Source: Ancylobacter novellus
GTDB taxonomy: Bacteria; Pseudomonadota; Alphaproteobacteria; Rhizobiales; Xanthobacteraceae
DNA length: 51,215 nucleotides
Direction of reading: 5' to 3'
NCBI GenBank assembly: GCA_003241485.1
Contig: QFQD01000018.1
Location: 1-51,215 of the forward strand
Every line of letters starts with the position of its first letter. The stretch's first letter is position 1. Shown piece by piece: positions 8,909 to 17,923 of this stretch. Below the pieces are notes generated by a model that was given only the letters and a program-made list of their open reading frames with translations, searched no databases and was not told the origin of the DNA. The position numbers were made by a program, and so were the translations under genes.

Positions 8909-9951
8909 TGCGGCAGCTTCACCGCCAGATCGGCCGGCCATTGTGTCGCTGGATCCGTGCGCACATAGGCGACACCGCGCACGCCGGTCTTCACCCGGTC
9001 CTCATACTGCTTGAGCAGTTCCGCCGCGATGCGCAGCTTGATGCGGAACATCAGCTTTTCGCGCTCATCCGCCGTCTCGACCGACTTCGGCGTGAACTGC
9101 GCCCCGGCGGCCACGAAGCTCACCGTGGCGGGAATGACATAGTCGGGCGCCGGGTCGAGCACGATGCGCGCCTCGTCGCTAAGCGCCAGCCGGCCGGCGA
9201 CGCGGGCCGGCACGAAGACGGTCATGTAGACGTCCGAGAGGTCCAGCAGCGTGACGATGGGCGCGCCGGCCGCCACCACCTCGCCCGAGCGCACCAGCCG
9301 GTATTCGATCCGCCCGCGGCGCGGCGCCTTGAGCGTGGAATCGTCGATCAGCGACTGGATGCGCGCCACATCGGCGCGGGCGGCATCGACGGCGGCGTCG
9401 GCTTCATCCAGCGAGGCTTGCGCGGCGCGCTGGGCGGCCACCGCAACATTCAGCTGGCTCTGGCGCAGATCGAGCGACTGGGCGGTGCCGAAGCCGCTAT
9501 CCTTGAGTTTCGAGGCGCGCTCGAATTCCTGCTCGGCCAGCGTGTGCTCGCTATCGCGCTGGGCGATCTGCGCCTCGGCCTCGGCGACCGACTTCTCGGC
9601 GCGACGTACCTGGGCCTGCGCCCCGGCGAGCTGGGCTTCGAGTTCGCTCGTGTCCATGCGCGCGACCACTTCGCCGGCATCGACGGTCTGGCCTTCCTCG
9701 ACCAGCACCTGTGCCACGCGGCCGGCGAGCTTGGAGGCCACCAGCACCTGCTCGGCTTCGATGCGACCATTGGTCTGGAACAGGCCCGCCGGCAACCGGC
9801 TGCCGCTCAGCCGGGCGATCAGCGCCTGCAGCTTCGCGCCAAGGCCGGAAGCGCCTGCGGGCTCCTGCTGCGCCGCGACCGGCGTCGCCAGCATCGCGAG
9901 CAGCAGTGCCACGAGAAGTGAATGGGCCGGCAACCGTCGCTGGCTTGCCAT
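8905..9951 (-). CDS. HlyD family secretion periplasmic adaptor (YhiI-like)
   Basis: A 348-residue membrane-fusion protein. It begins with a cleavable signal peptide (SLLVALLLAMLATPVAAQ), then a lipoyl/barrel half (RIEAEQVLVASKLAGRV, VEEGQTVDAGEVVARMD), a long alpha-helical hairpin rich in Ala, Glu and Gln (about 113-205) and the second half of the barrel (LKAPRRGRIEYRLVRSGEVV). It links an inner-membrane exporter to the outer membrane. It is the first gene of the minus-strand operon and is translationally coupled to the ABC gene. A 211-bp gap separates it from the divergent phosphoketolase gene; the promoters must lie there but none is clear by eye. Confidence 0.88.
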   Translation of the reverse strand: MASQRRLPAHSLLVALLLAMLATPVAAQQEPAGASGLGAKLQALIARLSGSRLPAGLFQTNGRIEAEQVLVASKLAGRVAQVLVEEGQTVDAGEVVARMDTSELEAQLAGAQAQVRRAEKSVAEAEAQIAQRDSEHTLAEQEFERASKLKDSGFGTAQSLDLRQSQLNVAVAAQRAAQASLDEADAAVDAARADVARIQSLIDDSTLKAPRRGRIEYRLVRSGEVVAAGAPIVTLLDLSDVYMTVFVPARVAGRLALSDEARIVLDPAPDYVIPATVSFVAAGAQFTPKSVETADEREKLMFRIKLRIAAELLKQYEDRVKTGVRGVAYVRTDPATQWPADLAVKLPQ

Positions 9952-10162
9952 GTCTGCTCCCTAAGCTTTGCCACGGAACGATGCCGGGCAGCATGGCGCC
10001 TCGCGCCCGAACCGCCAAGTTCGACAGGAGGATAACCATCCTTGCCGCAACCATCTTGACCGCGATCAACGAAGCGGCCGCAATAGGCGGGTACCGGAGC
10101 CCAGACGACCGCCTTGCCTGCCCTGTCCGCTGAACCGAGACGACCAGAAGGGGACGAGAACC

Positions 10163-12547
10163 ATGTCCAACGAAACCGTAACGGCAACGCTGAGCCCGGA
10201 ACAGCTCGGACATATGAACGCCTGGTGGCGGGCGGCCAATTATCTGTCGATCGGCCAGATCTACCTGCTCGACAATCCGCTGCTGCGCGAAAAACTCACC
10301 CTCGATCACGTCAAGCCGCGCCTGCTCGGCCATTGGGGCACCACGCCGGGACTCAACTTCATCTATGTGCATCTCAACCGGGTGATCCGCGACACCGGCG
10401 CCAGTGTGCTGTTCGTCGCCGGCCCCGGCCATGGCGCGCCGGGCGTGGTGGCGGCAACCTATCTCGAAGGCACCTATAGCGAGCTCTATCCCGACGTCTC
10501 GCCGGACGAGGAAGGGCTGCGCCGGCTGTTTCGCCAGTTCTCCTTCCCGGGCGGCATTCCCAGCCATGCGGCGCCGGAAACTCCCGGCTCGATCCATGAA
10601 GGCGGCGAGCTCGGTTATTCGCTCTCCCACGCCTATGGCGCGGTGCTGGACAATCCGGAGCTGATCGTCGCCTGCGTGGTCGGCGACGGCGAGGCCGAAA
10701 CCGGACCGCTCGCCACGAGCTGGCACGGCAACAAGTTCCTCAATCCGGCGGCGGATGGCGCGGTGCTGCCGATCCTCCACCTCAACGGCTACAAGATCGC
10801 CAATCCCACAATCCTCTCCCGCATCCCGCATGAGGAACTCGACGCGCTGATGCGCGGCTTCGGCTACGACCCGATCTTCGTCGAAGGCGAGGATCCCGAT
10901 CCGATGCACCACGCCATGGCGAGCGCCGTCGACGAGGCGTTCGGCAAGATCGCCGCGATCCAAAAGGCGGCGCGCGAGGATGGCGTCACCGAGCGCCCGC
11001 GCTGGCCGATGATCGTGCTGCGCTCCCCCAAGGGCTGGACCGGCCCGAAGAATGTCGACGGCAAGAAGGCCGAGGGCTTCTGGCGCTCGCATCAGGTGCC
11101 GTTCTCCGACATGTCGAAGCCCGAGCACGTCACGCTGCTCGAAGACTGGATGAAGAGCTACAAGCCGGAAGAACTGTTCGACGCGGATGGCCGGCTGAAA
11201 CCCGAGATCGCCGCGGTCGCCCCCGCCGGCGAGCAGCGCATGAGCGCCAATCCGCACGCCAATGGCGGCGCGCTGCGCCGGCCGCTGCGCCTGCCGGACT
11301 TCACGGGTTACGCGCTCGACGTGCCTCACCCCGGCGGCGTGGAGGCCGAATCCACCTATGTGATGGGCACCTTCCTGCGCGACGTGATGAAGGCGAACCT
11401 GGCCTCGAAGAATTTCCGTGTCTTCGGCCCGGACGAGACGGCGTCCAACCGTCTGCAGGCGCTGTTCGAGGTGACGGACCGCGCCTGGAACGCGGAAAAG
11501 CTGTCCTATGACGACCATCTGGCGCTGGATGGCCGGGTAACGGAGATGCTGTCCGAGCACATGTGTCAGGGCTGGCTGGAGGGCTATCTCCTGACCGGCC
11601 GCCACGGGCTATTCTCCTGCTACGAGGCGTTCATCCACATCATCGATTCGATGTTCAACCAGCACGCCAAATGGCTGAAATCGTCCAGCGAGGTGGAGTG
11701 GCGCCGGCCCATCGCCTCGCTGAACTACCTGCTCACTTCGCATGTCTGGCGGCAGGACCATAATGGCTTCAGCCATCAGGACCCCGGCTTCATCGACCAT
11801 GTGGTGAACAAGAAGGCGGACATCGTGCGCGTCTACCTGCCGCCGGACGCCAACACGCTGCTCTATGTCACCGACCACTGCCTGAAGAGCTGGAACCGGG
11901 TGAACGTCATCGTCGCCGGCAAGCAGCCGGCGCCGCAATGGCTCGACATGGACGCCGCCATCAAGCACTGCACGCAGGGCATCGGCATCTGGGAATGGGC
12001 GAGCAACGACCATGATTGCGAGCCCGACGTCGTGCTGGCCTGCGCCGGCGACGTGCCGACGGTGGAGGCGCTGGCCGCCGTCGACCTGCTGCGCGGCTAT
12101 TTCCCTGAACTCAGGGTACGAGTGGTCAACGTTGTTGACCTGATGACGCTGCAGCCCAAATCTGCGCATCCCCATGGTCTGTCCGACGGTGAGTTCGACG
12201 CGCTGTTCACGCGGGACAAGCCGGTGATCTTTGCCTATCACGGCTATCCTTGGCTTATCCACCGGCTCGCCTATCGCCGCACGAATCACGCCAACATGCA
12301 TGTGCGCGGTTATGTGGAGGAGGGCTCGACCACCACGCCCTTCGACATGGTGGTACGCAACCGGCTCGACCGCTTCCACCTCGTGCTCGACGTGATCGAC
12401 CGCGTGCCGGCGCTCGCCGGAAAGGTCCATGCGCGTCAGGCGATCCGCGACAAGCTCACCGAGCACGATCGCTACATCCGCGCCCACGGCCTCGACATGC
12501 CGGAGGTTCGGGAGTGGAAATGGCAAGATAGAAGAAATCTTAGGTAG
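10163..12547 (+). CDS. xfp: Xylulose-5-P / fructose-6-P phosphoketolase
   Basis: A 794-residue thiamine-diphosphate enzyme that splits xylulose-5-phosphate (or fructose-6-phosphate) with phosphate into acetyl-phosphate plus an aldose phosphate. Family motifs are clear: MNAWWRAANYLSIGQIYL, LLGHWGTTPGLNF, GPGHGAPGVV, the TPP/Mg motif GDGEAETGPLATSWHGNK, SNRLQALFEVTDRAW, and HQDPGFIDHVVNKK. Length is normal for the family (about 790-800). The ATG at 10163 follows a purine-rich site (AAGGGGACGAGAA). The C terminus after EVREWKW is a slightly unusual QDRRNLR. Acetyl-phosphate would need acetate kinase or phosphotransacetylase, which are not next to it; a TPP-dependent oxidase lies just past the IS element. 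Confidence 0.95.
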   Translation: MSNETVTATLSPEQLGHMNAWWRAANYLSIGQIYLLDNPLLREKLTLDHVKPRLLGHWGTTPGLNFIYVHLNRVIRDTGASVLFVAGPGHGAPGVVAATYLEGTYSELYPDVSPDEEGLRRLFRQFSFPGGIPSHAAPETPGSIHEGGELGYSLSHAYGAVLDNPELIVACVVGDGEAETGPLATSWHGNKFLNPAADGAVLPILHLNGYKIANPTILSRIPHEELDALMRGFGYDPIFVEGEDPDPMHHAMASAVDEAFGKIAAIQKAAREDGVTERPRWPMIVLRSPKGWTGPKNVDGKKAEGFWRSHQVPFSDMSKPEHVTLLEDWMKSYKPEELFDADGRLKPEIAAVAPAGEQRMSANPHANGGALRRPLRLPDFTGYALDVPHPGGVEAESTYVMGTFLRDVMKANLASKNFRVFGPDETASNRLQALFEVTDRAWNAEKLSYDDHLALDGRVTEMLSEHMCQGWLEGYLLTGRHGLFSCYEAFIHIIDSMFNQHAKWLKSSSEVEWRRPIASLNYLLTSHVWRQDHNGFSHQDPGFIDHVVNKKADIVRVYLPPDANTLLYVTDHCLKSWNRVNVIVAGKQPAPQWLDMDAAIKHCTQGIGIWEWASNDHDCEPDVVLACAGDVPTVEALAAVDLLRGYFPELRVRVVNVVDLMTLQPKSAHPHGLSDGEFDALFTRDKPVIFAYHGYPWLIHRLAYRRTNHANMHVRGYVEEGSTTTPFDMVVRNRLDRFHLVLDVIDRVPALAGKVHARQAIRDKLTEHDRYIRAHGLDMPEVREWKWQDRRNLR

Positions 12548-12659
12548 AGATTAAATATAGCCAACGGACTCAGCTACGGTGCTTCTTCGCCAGAATTAGT
12601 CGATCGGCCGAGCCGGCTCAATACGATGCCAACGGCAAGCTTCTCGCCCGCAACGTCTA

Positions 12660-13488
12660 GGCTCAGGACCCATTGATATGAGGCGCACGATCTGATTCAG
12701 ACTCCGCAGGAGTTTGAACATGAGCGACCTGTATTGGCTGACGGATGAGCAGATGGCTCGGCTTCAGCCCTATTTCCCAAGGAGCCACGGGAAGCCGCGC
12801 GTGGATGATCGCCGGGTTCTGAGCGGGATCATTTTCGTCAACCGCAACGGACTGCGCTGGCGCGACGCCCCGGGGGGCCTATGGCCCCCATAAGACGCTC
12901 TATAATCGTTGGAAACGCTGGAGCGCGGCGGGCATCTTCATCCGGATGATGGAAGGCCTGTCCGCCGCAGAGAGCGAGCGGCGAACGGTTATGACCGACG
13001 CGACCTATCTGAAGGCCCACCGCATGGCTTCGAGCCTGCGGGTAAAAAGGGGGATGTCGGGCGACTGATCGGACGCACCAAGGGCGGCATGAACACCAAG
13101 CTTCATGCCGTGACGGATGCGAATGGGCGACCGATCAGCCTGTTCATGACGGCGGGCCAGGTCAGCGACTACACCGGTGCCGCGGCTCTGCTGGACAGCC
13201 TTCGCAAGGCGCAATGGCTCTTGGGTGACCGAGGATATGATGCGGACTGGTTCAGGGACGCCTTGCAGGCCAAGGGGATCAAGCCCTGCATCCCCGGACG
13301 AAAATCCCGCTCCCAGCCCATCCGATATGACAAGCGCCGCTACAAACGACGCAATCGCATCGAGATCATGTTCGGGAGGCTCAAGGACTGGCGGCGCGTC
13401 GCCACCCGCTACGATCGATGTCCGACCGTCTTCCTCTCAGCCATCGCTCTCGCGGCTACCGTGCTGTTCTGGCTATGAGTCCTCAGCC
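12660..13488 (+). mobile_element. IS5-family element, IS427 group
   Basis: An 829-bp element whose ends match over about 14 bp: GGCTCAGGACCCA from 12660 and, on the minus strand, GGCTGAGGACTCA from 13488. It is flanked on both sides by TA (CTAG on each side), the target duplication expected for the IS427 group. Its transposase is broken (see next entry). It has inserted into a flavodoxin-like reductase gene read on the minus strand. Confidence 0.85.
12720..13478 (+). pseudogene. IS427-group transposase (orfA/orfB), frameshifted
   Basis: OrfA starts at ATG 12720 (MSDLYWLTDEQMARLQPYFP) and reads into WRDAP, then is thrown out of frame at the six-G run at about 12870-12876, so it meets a stop at 12892-12894. 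In the +1 frame it continues as YGPHKTLYNRWKRWS and TDATYLKAHR. A second change of frame at GTAAAAAGGGGG (about 13041-13050) leads into orfB (KKGDVGRLIGRTKGGMNTKLHAV, then LLGDRGYDADWF and RNRIEIMFGRLKDWRR). The second shift is the normal programmed -1 slippage of the group; the first, in the G run, is not, and should inactivate this copy unless it is a homopolymer sequencing error. Confidence 0.75.
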
Positions 13489-13629
13489 TAGATCGGCGAC
13501 GCGGACGACCTCGCCGGCGACACCGAGCTTGCCGAATTCGGTCAGCGCCTCGCGTAGAAGCTTCTCGGATGAAGAAGGCTCCTCGCCGCGTTTGAGGGTG
13601 CAATTCAACGCGATGACGGACAGTGTCAT
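13489..13629 (-). pseudogene. NAD(P)H-dependent FMN reductase / flavodoxin-fold protein, 5' fragment
   Basis: From the ATG at 13629, preceded by GAGGAGAC, the minus strand encodes MTLSVIALNCTLKRG, then SSSEKLLREALTEFGKLG and EVVRVADL: the first beta strand and phosphate loop region of flavodoxin-fold reductases. It is cut after about 47 codons by the IS427-type element. Across the element the frame goes on for only two family-like residues (D-V) and then loses similarity, so the remainder of the gene is gone or rearranged. Confidence 0.65.
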
Positions 13630-13668
13630 GTCGGTCTCCTCGGTAAGGCGATGGCCCGGACTGTTTCT

Positions 13669-13920
13669 TCAGATCCAGCCGAGCGAGCGGAGCAGTATCC
13701 GCATCTGCTCCGTAGCCATCTCACGATCGGACGGCTGGCCAGACGAGGCCGCCTTGGTCACCGTCGTCACCGCCGCCTGGCATAGCTCGCGGTCGCCTTC
13801 GCTCGGCTCGTGGGCCGAAAGCAGGCCGCGCGCATCATCCAGCGTGCGAAGCGTCCGCGCCTCGCCGTCCTTGTGGAAGCTGACCGGCTCCGACAGGTTC
13901 ATGTCCCAGCGCTCACTCAT
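13669..13920 (-). CDS. Small DUF982-like protein
   Basis: An 83-residue soluble protein whose pattern (LSEPVSFHKDGEARTLRTLDDARGLL, then a conserved-looking block of Ala/Gln and a C-terminal helix) resembles the DUF982 family of rhizobial small proteins; the function of that family is unknown. Its ATG overlaps the stop of the upstream TPP enzyme by eight bases (shared 13913-13920), so the two are translationally coupled. The family call is tentative. Confidence 0.6.
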   Translation of the reverse strand: MSERWDMNLSEPVSFHKDGEARTLRTLDDARGLLSAHEPSEGDRELCQAAVTTVTKAASSGQPSDREMATEQMRILLRSLGWI

Positions 13921-15682
13921 GCTGGTTCCCCGCCTCGATCATGGTCTTCAGCGGCTCCTCGGCGATCGCCGCCTCGATCTGCTCGCGTCCGGGCGTTTGC
14001 GGCAGCGCCTTGCGGAAGTTCTGCGCATAGTCCGCGGGCATCTTGGGCGGCATCATCGGCTCGGCGGCGTCAACAACCGCCTCGATCAGCACCGGCCCCT
14101 CAGCGGCGAAGGCGCGCTCCAGCACGTCCTCGACGTGCTCGGGATTAGTGATCGAATAGCCGATGCCGCCCATCGCCTCGGCGGCCATGGCAAAGTCGAT
14201 CGGCTGCAATTCGCAGCCGAACTGCGGATTGCCGAGGAACATCATCTGCTCCCACGCGATCTGGTTCAGCATGTTGTTCTTGATCACCAGCATCTTCAGC
14301 GGGATACGATAGCGTACGGCGGTGGAGAACTCGCCGAGCTGCATGGCGAGCCCGCCATCGCCCACCACCGCGAAGACCGGCCGGCCGGGAAAAGCGAAGC
14401 CGGCGGCGATGGCATAGGGCAGCCCGCAGGCCATGGAGGCAAGCGAGCCGGAGACGCCGAAGGCCTGGCCCTCGCGCATGTCGATATGGCGGGCGGCGAG
14501 CTCGGTGTTCTGTCCGGAATCGGTGACCAGCACAGCATCGTCTGGCAGCTGCCGGCCGAACGCGCGGGCAACCAGCTGGGGCTTCAGCGGCAGCTCGGTC
14601 TTGGCCTCGGAGGTCGCCATCATCTCGCGCCAGCGCGCCATGCCGGCCTGCGCCTCCTCAAGGAAGCTGCGGTCGGCCTTGCGGGTCAGCCGCTCATTGA
14701 GCAGACGCAGAGTCTCTCCGGCATCGCCGACCAGGCCGACCTCGACCGGGTAGCGCAGCCCGATGCGCTGGCCATCGCGGTCGATCTGCACGCCCCTGGC
14801 CTGGCCGGGCTTCGGGTAATACTCGATATAGGGGAAGGTCGAGCCGACGATCAGCAGCGTGTCGCAACGCTCCATCGCCTCCTGCGAGGGCAGCGTCCCG
14901 AGCATGCCGATGCCGCCGGTGGTATGGGGATGCTCGTCCGGCAGCACCGCCTTGCCGAGCAGCGCCTTGGCTACGGGCGCGGCGAGCAGGTCGGCGGTGC
15001 GCTCCAGTTCGTCCCGGGCGCCGAGCGCGCCGCGGCCGGCGAGGATCATCACCCGCGACGCGTCATTCAGCAGCGCCGCGGCCTCGTCGAGGTCGCGCTC
15101 GGTCGGCAGGCGCCGTCCCTCGAACCAGCGGTTCGGCACATGGCCGGGCTGGTTGCGCTTAGAGCGCTTCGCCTCGCTCAGCGCCCGCTCCTGCACGTCG
15201 TTGGCGATGGACAGATGCGCCACGCCGCGCTTCGACAGCGCCGAGCGGCAGGCGAGGCTGGCCACACTTTCCATATGCGCAGGGTCGCTCACCTGCGTGT
15301 TGAACACGGCGACGTCGTTGAACACCCGGGTGAGGTCGACATCCTGCTGGGTGAAGGTCTCGATCAGGTCGTGGAATTGCATGCCGGTGATGGCGAGCAC
15401 GGGCGCCTGGTCGAGCTTGGCGTCGTAGAGCCCGGCAAGCAGATGCGCGCCGCCGGGCCCCGATGTGGCGAGGCAGACGCCGAGCTCGCCGGTCCATTTG
15501 GCATAGGCACAGGCCATGAAGGCGGCAGATTCCTCGTGCCGCACCTGCACGAAGGCGATCCGGTCCTGCCGGGTGCGCAGCGCCTCCATGATGCCGTTGA
15601 TCCCATCGCCGGGCAGGCCGAAGATCACTTTCACCCGCCAGTCGATCAGCGTGTCGATGAGAATATCCGCAGTCGTGGGCAT
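13913..15682 (-). CDS. TPP-dependent pyruvate oxidase / dehydrogenase (PoxB-like)
   Basis: A 589-residue member of the acetolactate synthase / pyruvate oxidase superfamily. The N-terminal domain has GLPGDGINGIMEAL and the catalytic Glu in VRHEESAAFMACAYAK; the middle domain binds FAD in known oxidases; the C-terminal TPP domain has GDGGLAMQLGEFSTAVRY ending in NN (about 425-455). Pyruvate oxidases decarboxylate pyruvate to acetate or acetyl-phosphate, passing electrons to quinone or oxygen. The absence of acetolactate-synthase neighbours and the nearby phosphoketolase favour an acetyl-unit role. It is the first gene of an operon with the DUF982-like gene. Which substrate it uses cannot be settled from sequence. 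Confidence 0.82.
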   Translation of the reverse strand: MPTTADILIDTLIDWRVKVIFGLPGDGINGIMEALRTRQDRIAFVQVRHEESAAFMACAYAKWTGELGVCLATSGPGGAHLLAGLYDAKLDQAPVLAITGMQFHDLIETFTQQDVDLTRVFNDVAVFNTQVSDPAHMESVASLACRSALSKRGVAHLSIANDVQERALSEAKRSKRNQPGHVPNRWFEGRRLPTERDLDEAAALLNDASRVMILAGRGALGARDELERTADLLAAPVAKALLGKAVLPDEHPHTTGGIGMLGTLPSQEAMERCDTLLIVGSTFPYIEYYPKPGQARGVQIDRDGQRIGLRYPVEVGLVGDAGETLRLLNERLTRKADRSFLEEAQAGMARWREMMATSEAKTELPLKPQLVARAFGRQLPDDAVLVTDSGQNTELAARHIDMREGQAFGVSGSLASMACGLPYAIAAGFAFPGRPVFAVVGDGGLAMQLGEFSTAVRYRIPLKMLVIKNNMLNQIAWEQMMFLGNPQFGCELQPIDFAMAAEAMGGIGYSITNPEHVEDVLERAFAAEGPVLIEAVVDAAEPMMPPKMPADYAQNFRKALPQTPGREQIEAAIAEEPLKTMIEAGNQHE

Positions 15683-15745
15683 GGCGGGCTCCGTCTATCT
15701 AGGAATGAGGTCGGCCGATGCTCCCCCACGGCATCCGCCGCGCGG

Positions 15746-16021
15746 TCAGCGGCCGAATTCGTGCCGCAGTTCATCCTTTGCCGCTTCCAGCACCTTCTTC
15801 TGCGACTGCGGCAGGTTCTTTCCGGCACGGTTGATGTAGAAGGTCAGCATCGACATCGCCGAGCGATAGGGCGACGACTTGCGCCGATGGCTCGTCTCGG
15901 CTGAATGCTTCAGCGACTTGGCGATCTCGCGGGGATCGTGGGATTCGAAGACGTCCTTCCTGAGGTCGAGCGCGTCGCTGTGCTCGGTGACCTCGGCGGA
16001 CCATTTGCGCTTTTCAGCCAT
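15746..16021 (-). CDS. DUF3175 domain protein
   Basis: A 91-residue basic protein of the DUF3175 family: KWSAEVTEHSDALDLRKDVF, DPREIAKSLKHSAETSHRRK, PYRSAMSMLTFYINRAGKNL and a final KDELRHEFGR. The family is of unknown function and is common next to stress genes and on plasmids in alphaproteobacteria. The ATG at 16021 (MAEKRKW) follows GGAAGGAGGG; a start 12 codons upstream lacks such a site. Confidence 0.85.
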   Translation of the reverse strand: MAEKRKWSAEVTEHSDALDLRKDVFESHDPREIAKSLKHSAETSHRRKSSPYRSAMSMLTFYINRAGKNLPQSQKKVLEAAKDELRHEFGR

Positions 16022-16092
16022 GTACCCTCCTTCCCGCCAATGGTGCAGGCGGTTCATCGTGAGGCATGGACGCTGCCCAGCCTGGGCCGCGT

Positions 16093-16410
16093 TCAGGAAT
16101 GTGTGCGGTGTTCGGCGTTGCGCTTGCGCGTTGCTGCCGCCTTCTTCGCCGAGGCGGAACGGTCCGCGGCAGAGCGATGGGCCGACGCCGCACCACCGAT
16201 CTTCCCGCCCTTCTCGGCAGAGACGTGGGTATCCTTCTTGCCGCGACCAGAGCCGGACTTGTTGCCGCCACCCGATTCCTTATTCACCGTCGCCCAGGCG
16301 CGACGTTCCGCCTCTTTCTCCGAGACGCCCCGCTCCTCATAGCTCTCGGCGATATGGCCGGCCTTGCGTTCCTGCTTGTCGGTGTATTTCGATTTGTCGC
16401 CACGCGGCAT
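16093..16410 (-). CDS. KGG-type small basic protein ('plasmid stabilization' family)
   Basis: A 105-residue, highly charged and probably disordered protein: MPRGDKSKYTDKQERKAGHI, VSEKEAERRAWATVNKESGGG, then a Lys/Ser/Ala-rich tail (EKGGKIGG, SAKKAAATRKR). Public annotations call this family 'plasmid stabilization protein', but I know of no solid mechanism. A good AGGAGG precedes the ATG. The tail resembles DNA-binding histone-like tails. Confidence 0.75.
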   Translation of the reverse strand: MPRGDKSKYTDKQERKAGHIAESYEERGVSEKEAERRAWATVNKESGGGNKSGSGRGKKDTHVSAEKGGKIGGAASAHRSAADRSASAKKAAATRKRNAEHRTHS

Positions 16411-16651
16411 GATTTCCTCCTGATATTAGAGAAACGGCGGCCGCACGGGCTCATGCGCTCTCGGCGAGGCGGCTCACAGAACCAAACGCGCGAGAGACGG
16501 AAACGGTCCTGCCCAACCGTTGAATATTGCAGATTGATGCTGGGCGTGGCGGGTCTTATGTTCGTTGCGACTGACGAGGCAACTTTCCGATCGGTTGGTC
16601 GCCGCAGTGATCATTCAGCTGTCAGCCATGACCTATGACGGGGCCAACGGC

Positions 16652-17752
16652 ATGACTGATTTGAGCTTTCCACATGGAAGCAGCGTGTTGGCGGGAGCGG
16701 TACGCTCATTCGACTGGGGGCGCACCCCGCTCGGCCCCATAAAGACCTGGGGCGTTCCGCTTCGCACCGCCGTGGACATGATGCTGAATTCCAAATTCCC
16801 CAAATGCATCGTGTGGGGGCCGGGACTGACGACGTTGTACAATGACGCCTTCGGACCGATACTCAGCGGCAAGCCGGAGGCGCTTGGTCGATCCTTTCTC
16901 GACGTCTGGCATGAGGTGCGCGAGGAGATCAGCCCCATTCTCGACAAGGCGTTCGGCGGTCAGGCGACCTTCATCGAGGATTTTCCGCTCGTCATCGAGC
17001 GCAACGGCTTTTCCGAGCAGGCCTATTTCACCTTTTGCTACAGTCCTATCTTCGACGAGCAGGGGCGCGTGGCAGGCATTATCGACACTGTGATGGAAAC
17101 GACGCAGACCGTCGAAGCCATACGCAATATCCAGACGCTCAATGCCGAACTTGGCCACCGCAACAAGAATGTTCTTGCTATGGTCGCCGGTATCGCCAAT
17201 CAGACGTTCCGCACGACGCACACCAAAGAGGATGCGCAACGCCAGCTTGCGGGACGCATCGCCGCTCTGGGCAATGCCCAGGACGTGCTGACCCAATCGA
17301 GCTGGCGCGGAGCCCCGCTGCGCACGGTGGTGGAAGGCGTGTTGGTGCCCATCGATCCCAATGGGGAACGCATTTCGCTCAAGGGACCGAACCTCAATCT
17401 GGCTGCCCGGCAATCGCTGTCGTTGTCGCTTGCCGTCCATGAACTCACGACCAATGCGATAAAATACGGCGCTTTGGCCTCTCCTTCGGGGAGGGTATCG
17501 ATCGCCTGGAAAATTGGTGCCCCAAGGTCGCCTGACGCGTTCAGTTTTGTTTGGCAGGAGGAAGGCGGACCGCAAATCGCTGCGCCGACGAAGAAGGGTT
17601 TCGGCTCGCGCCTGATCGAGCAGGTGCTGGCGGCGGATTTTGGCGGGCATGTCGAGTTGGACTACGACCCCTCCGGCCTGCGCTGCGAACTTGTGTCGAC
17701 CTTGGCGCAAATGCATCTGGCTGAGGATGCCGTGGCACCCTCCGAACCGTGA
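16652..17752 (+). CDS. PAS-HWE sensor histidine kinase
   Basis: A 366-residue soluble kinase. Residues 1-155 form a PAS-like sensor (SFDWGRTPLGPIKTWGVPLR; GPGLTTLYNDAF; YSPIFDEQGRVAGI). The HWE kinase part has the phospho-acceptor His169 in LGHRNKN, the N box HELTTNAIKYGAL, the WQEEGGP (W-x-E) motif that names the family, and GFGSRLIEQVL. There is no response regulator beside it, so the partner is encoded elsewhere; HWE kinases often feed the alphaproteobacterial general stress response or light/redox signalling. ATG 16652 was chosen for the MTDLSFPHGS start; ATG 16628 eight codons upstream is equally possible. Confidence 0.85.
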   Translation: MTDLSFPHGSSVLAGAVRSFDWGRTPLGPIKTWGVPLRTAVDMMLNSKFPKCIVWGPGLTTLYNDAFGPILSGKPEALGRSFLDVWHEVREEISPILDKAFGGQATFIEDFPLVIERNGFSEQAYFTFCYSPIFDEQGRVAGIIDTVMETTQTVEAIRNIQTLNAELGHRNKNVLAMVAGIANQTFRTTHTKEDAQRQLAGRIAALGNAQDVLTQSSWRGAPLRTVVEGVLVPIDPNGERISLKGPNLNLAARQSLSLSLAVHELTTNAIKYGALASPSGRVSIAWKIGAPRSPDAFSFVWQEEGGPQIAAPTKKGFGSRLIEQVLAADFGGHVELDYDPSGLRCELVSTLAQMHLAEDAVAPSEP

Positions 17753-17923
17753 CCAGAGCGCATCCTAACATCCAGCCGTTCTGCCCAAAGGCGACTGTGA
17801 TAAAGCCTGCAAGGTTTCCGTGCCGACTGACAGTCCTGTGGTCCCACGTGCGTCGCGGGAACACTCGTCCGTTTAGAATGTTGAGAAGGTGCAAAACCAG
17901 CCTCCCTCTCAGCAGGAGCCGAC

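Noticed and set aside
9994..10133. Small plus-strand protein between hlyD and xfp
   Set aside because: A 46-codon frame exists but lacks a ribosome-binding site and a recognisable family; the region is better read as the divergent promoters.
12548..12657. 3' half of the flavodoxin-like gene left of the IS427-type element
   Set aside because: After joining across the CTAG duplication only two residues fit the family, then a stop follows within 25 codons. The similarity is too short to claim.
13418..15904. A plus-strand open frame of 828 codons over the pyruvate-oxidase-like gene
   Set aside because: Antisense shadow of the real TPP enzyme, with no ribosome-binding site and composition of a mirror frame.
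16411..16651. GGAAA...CGTT as an EcfG (general stress) promoter before the HWE kinase
   Set aside because: The two parts are 14 bases apart rather than 16-17 and the first box is GGAAA, not GGAAC.
17870..17900. GGAAC...TGTT as an EcfG promoter before the 2Fe-2S gene
   Set aside because: The spacing is right, but the second box is TGTT and not CGTT, and the gene is a broken remnant, so the call would rest on one half-box.
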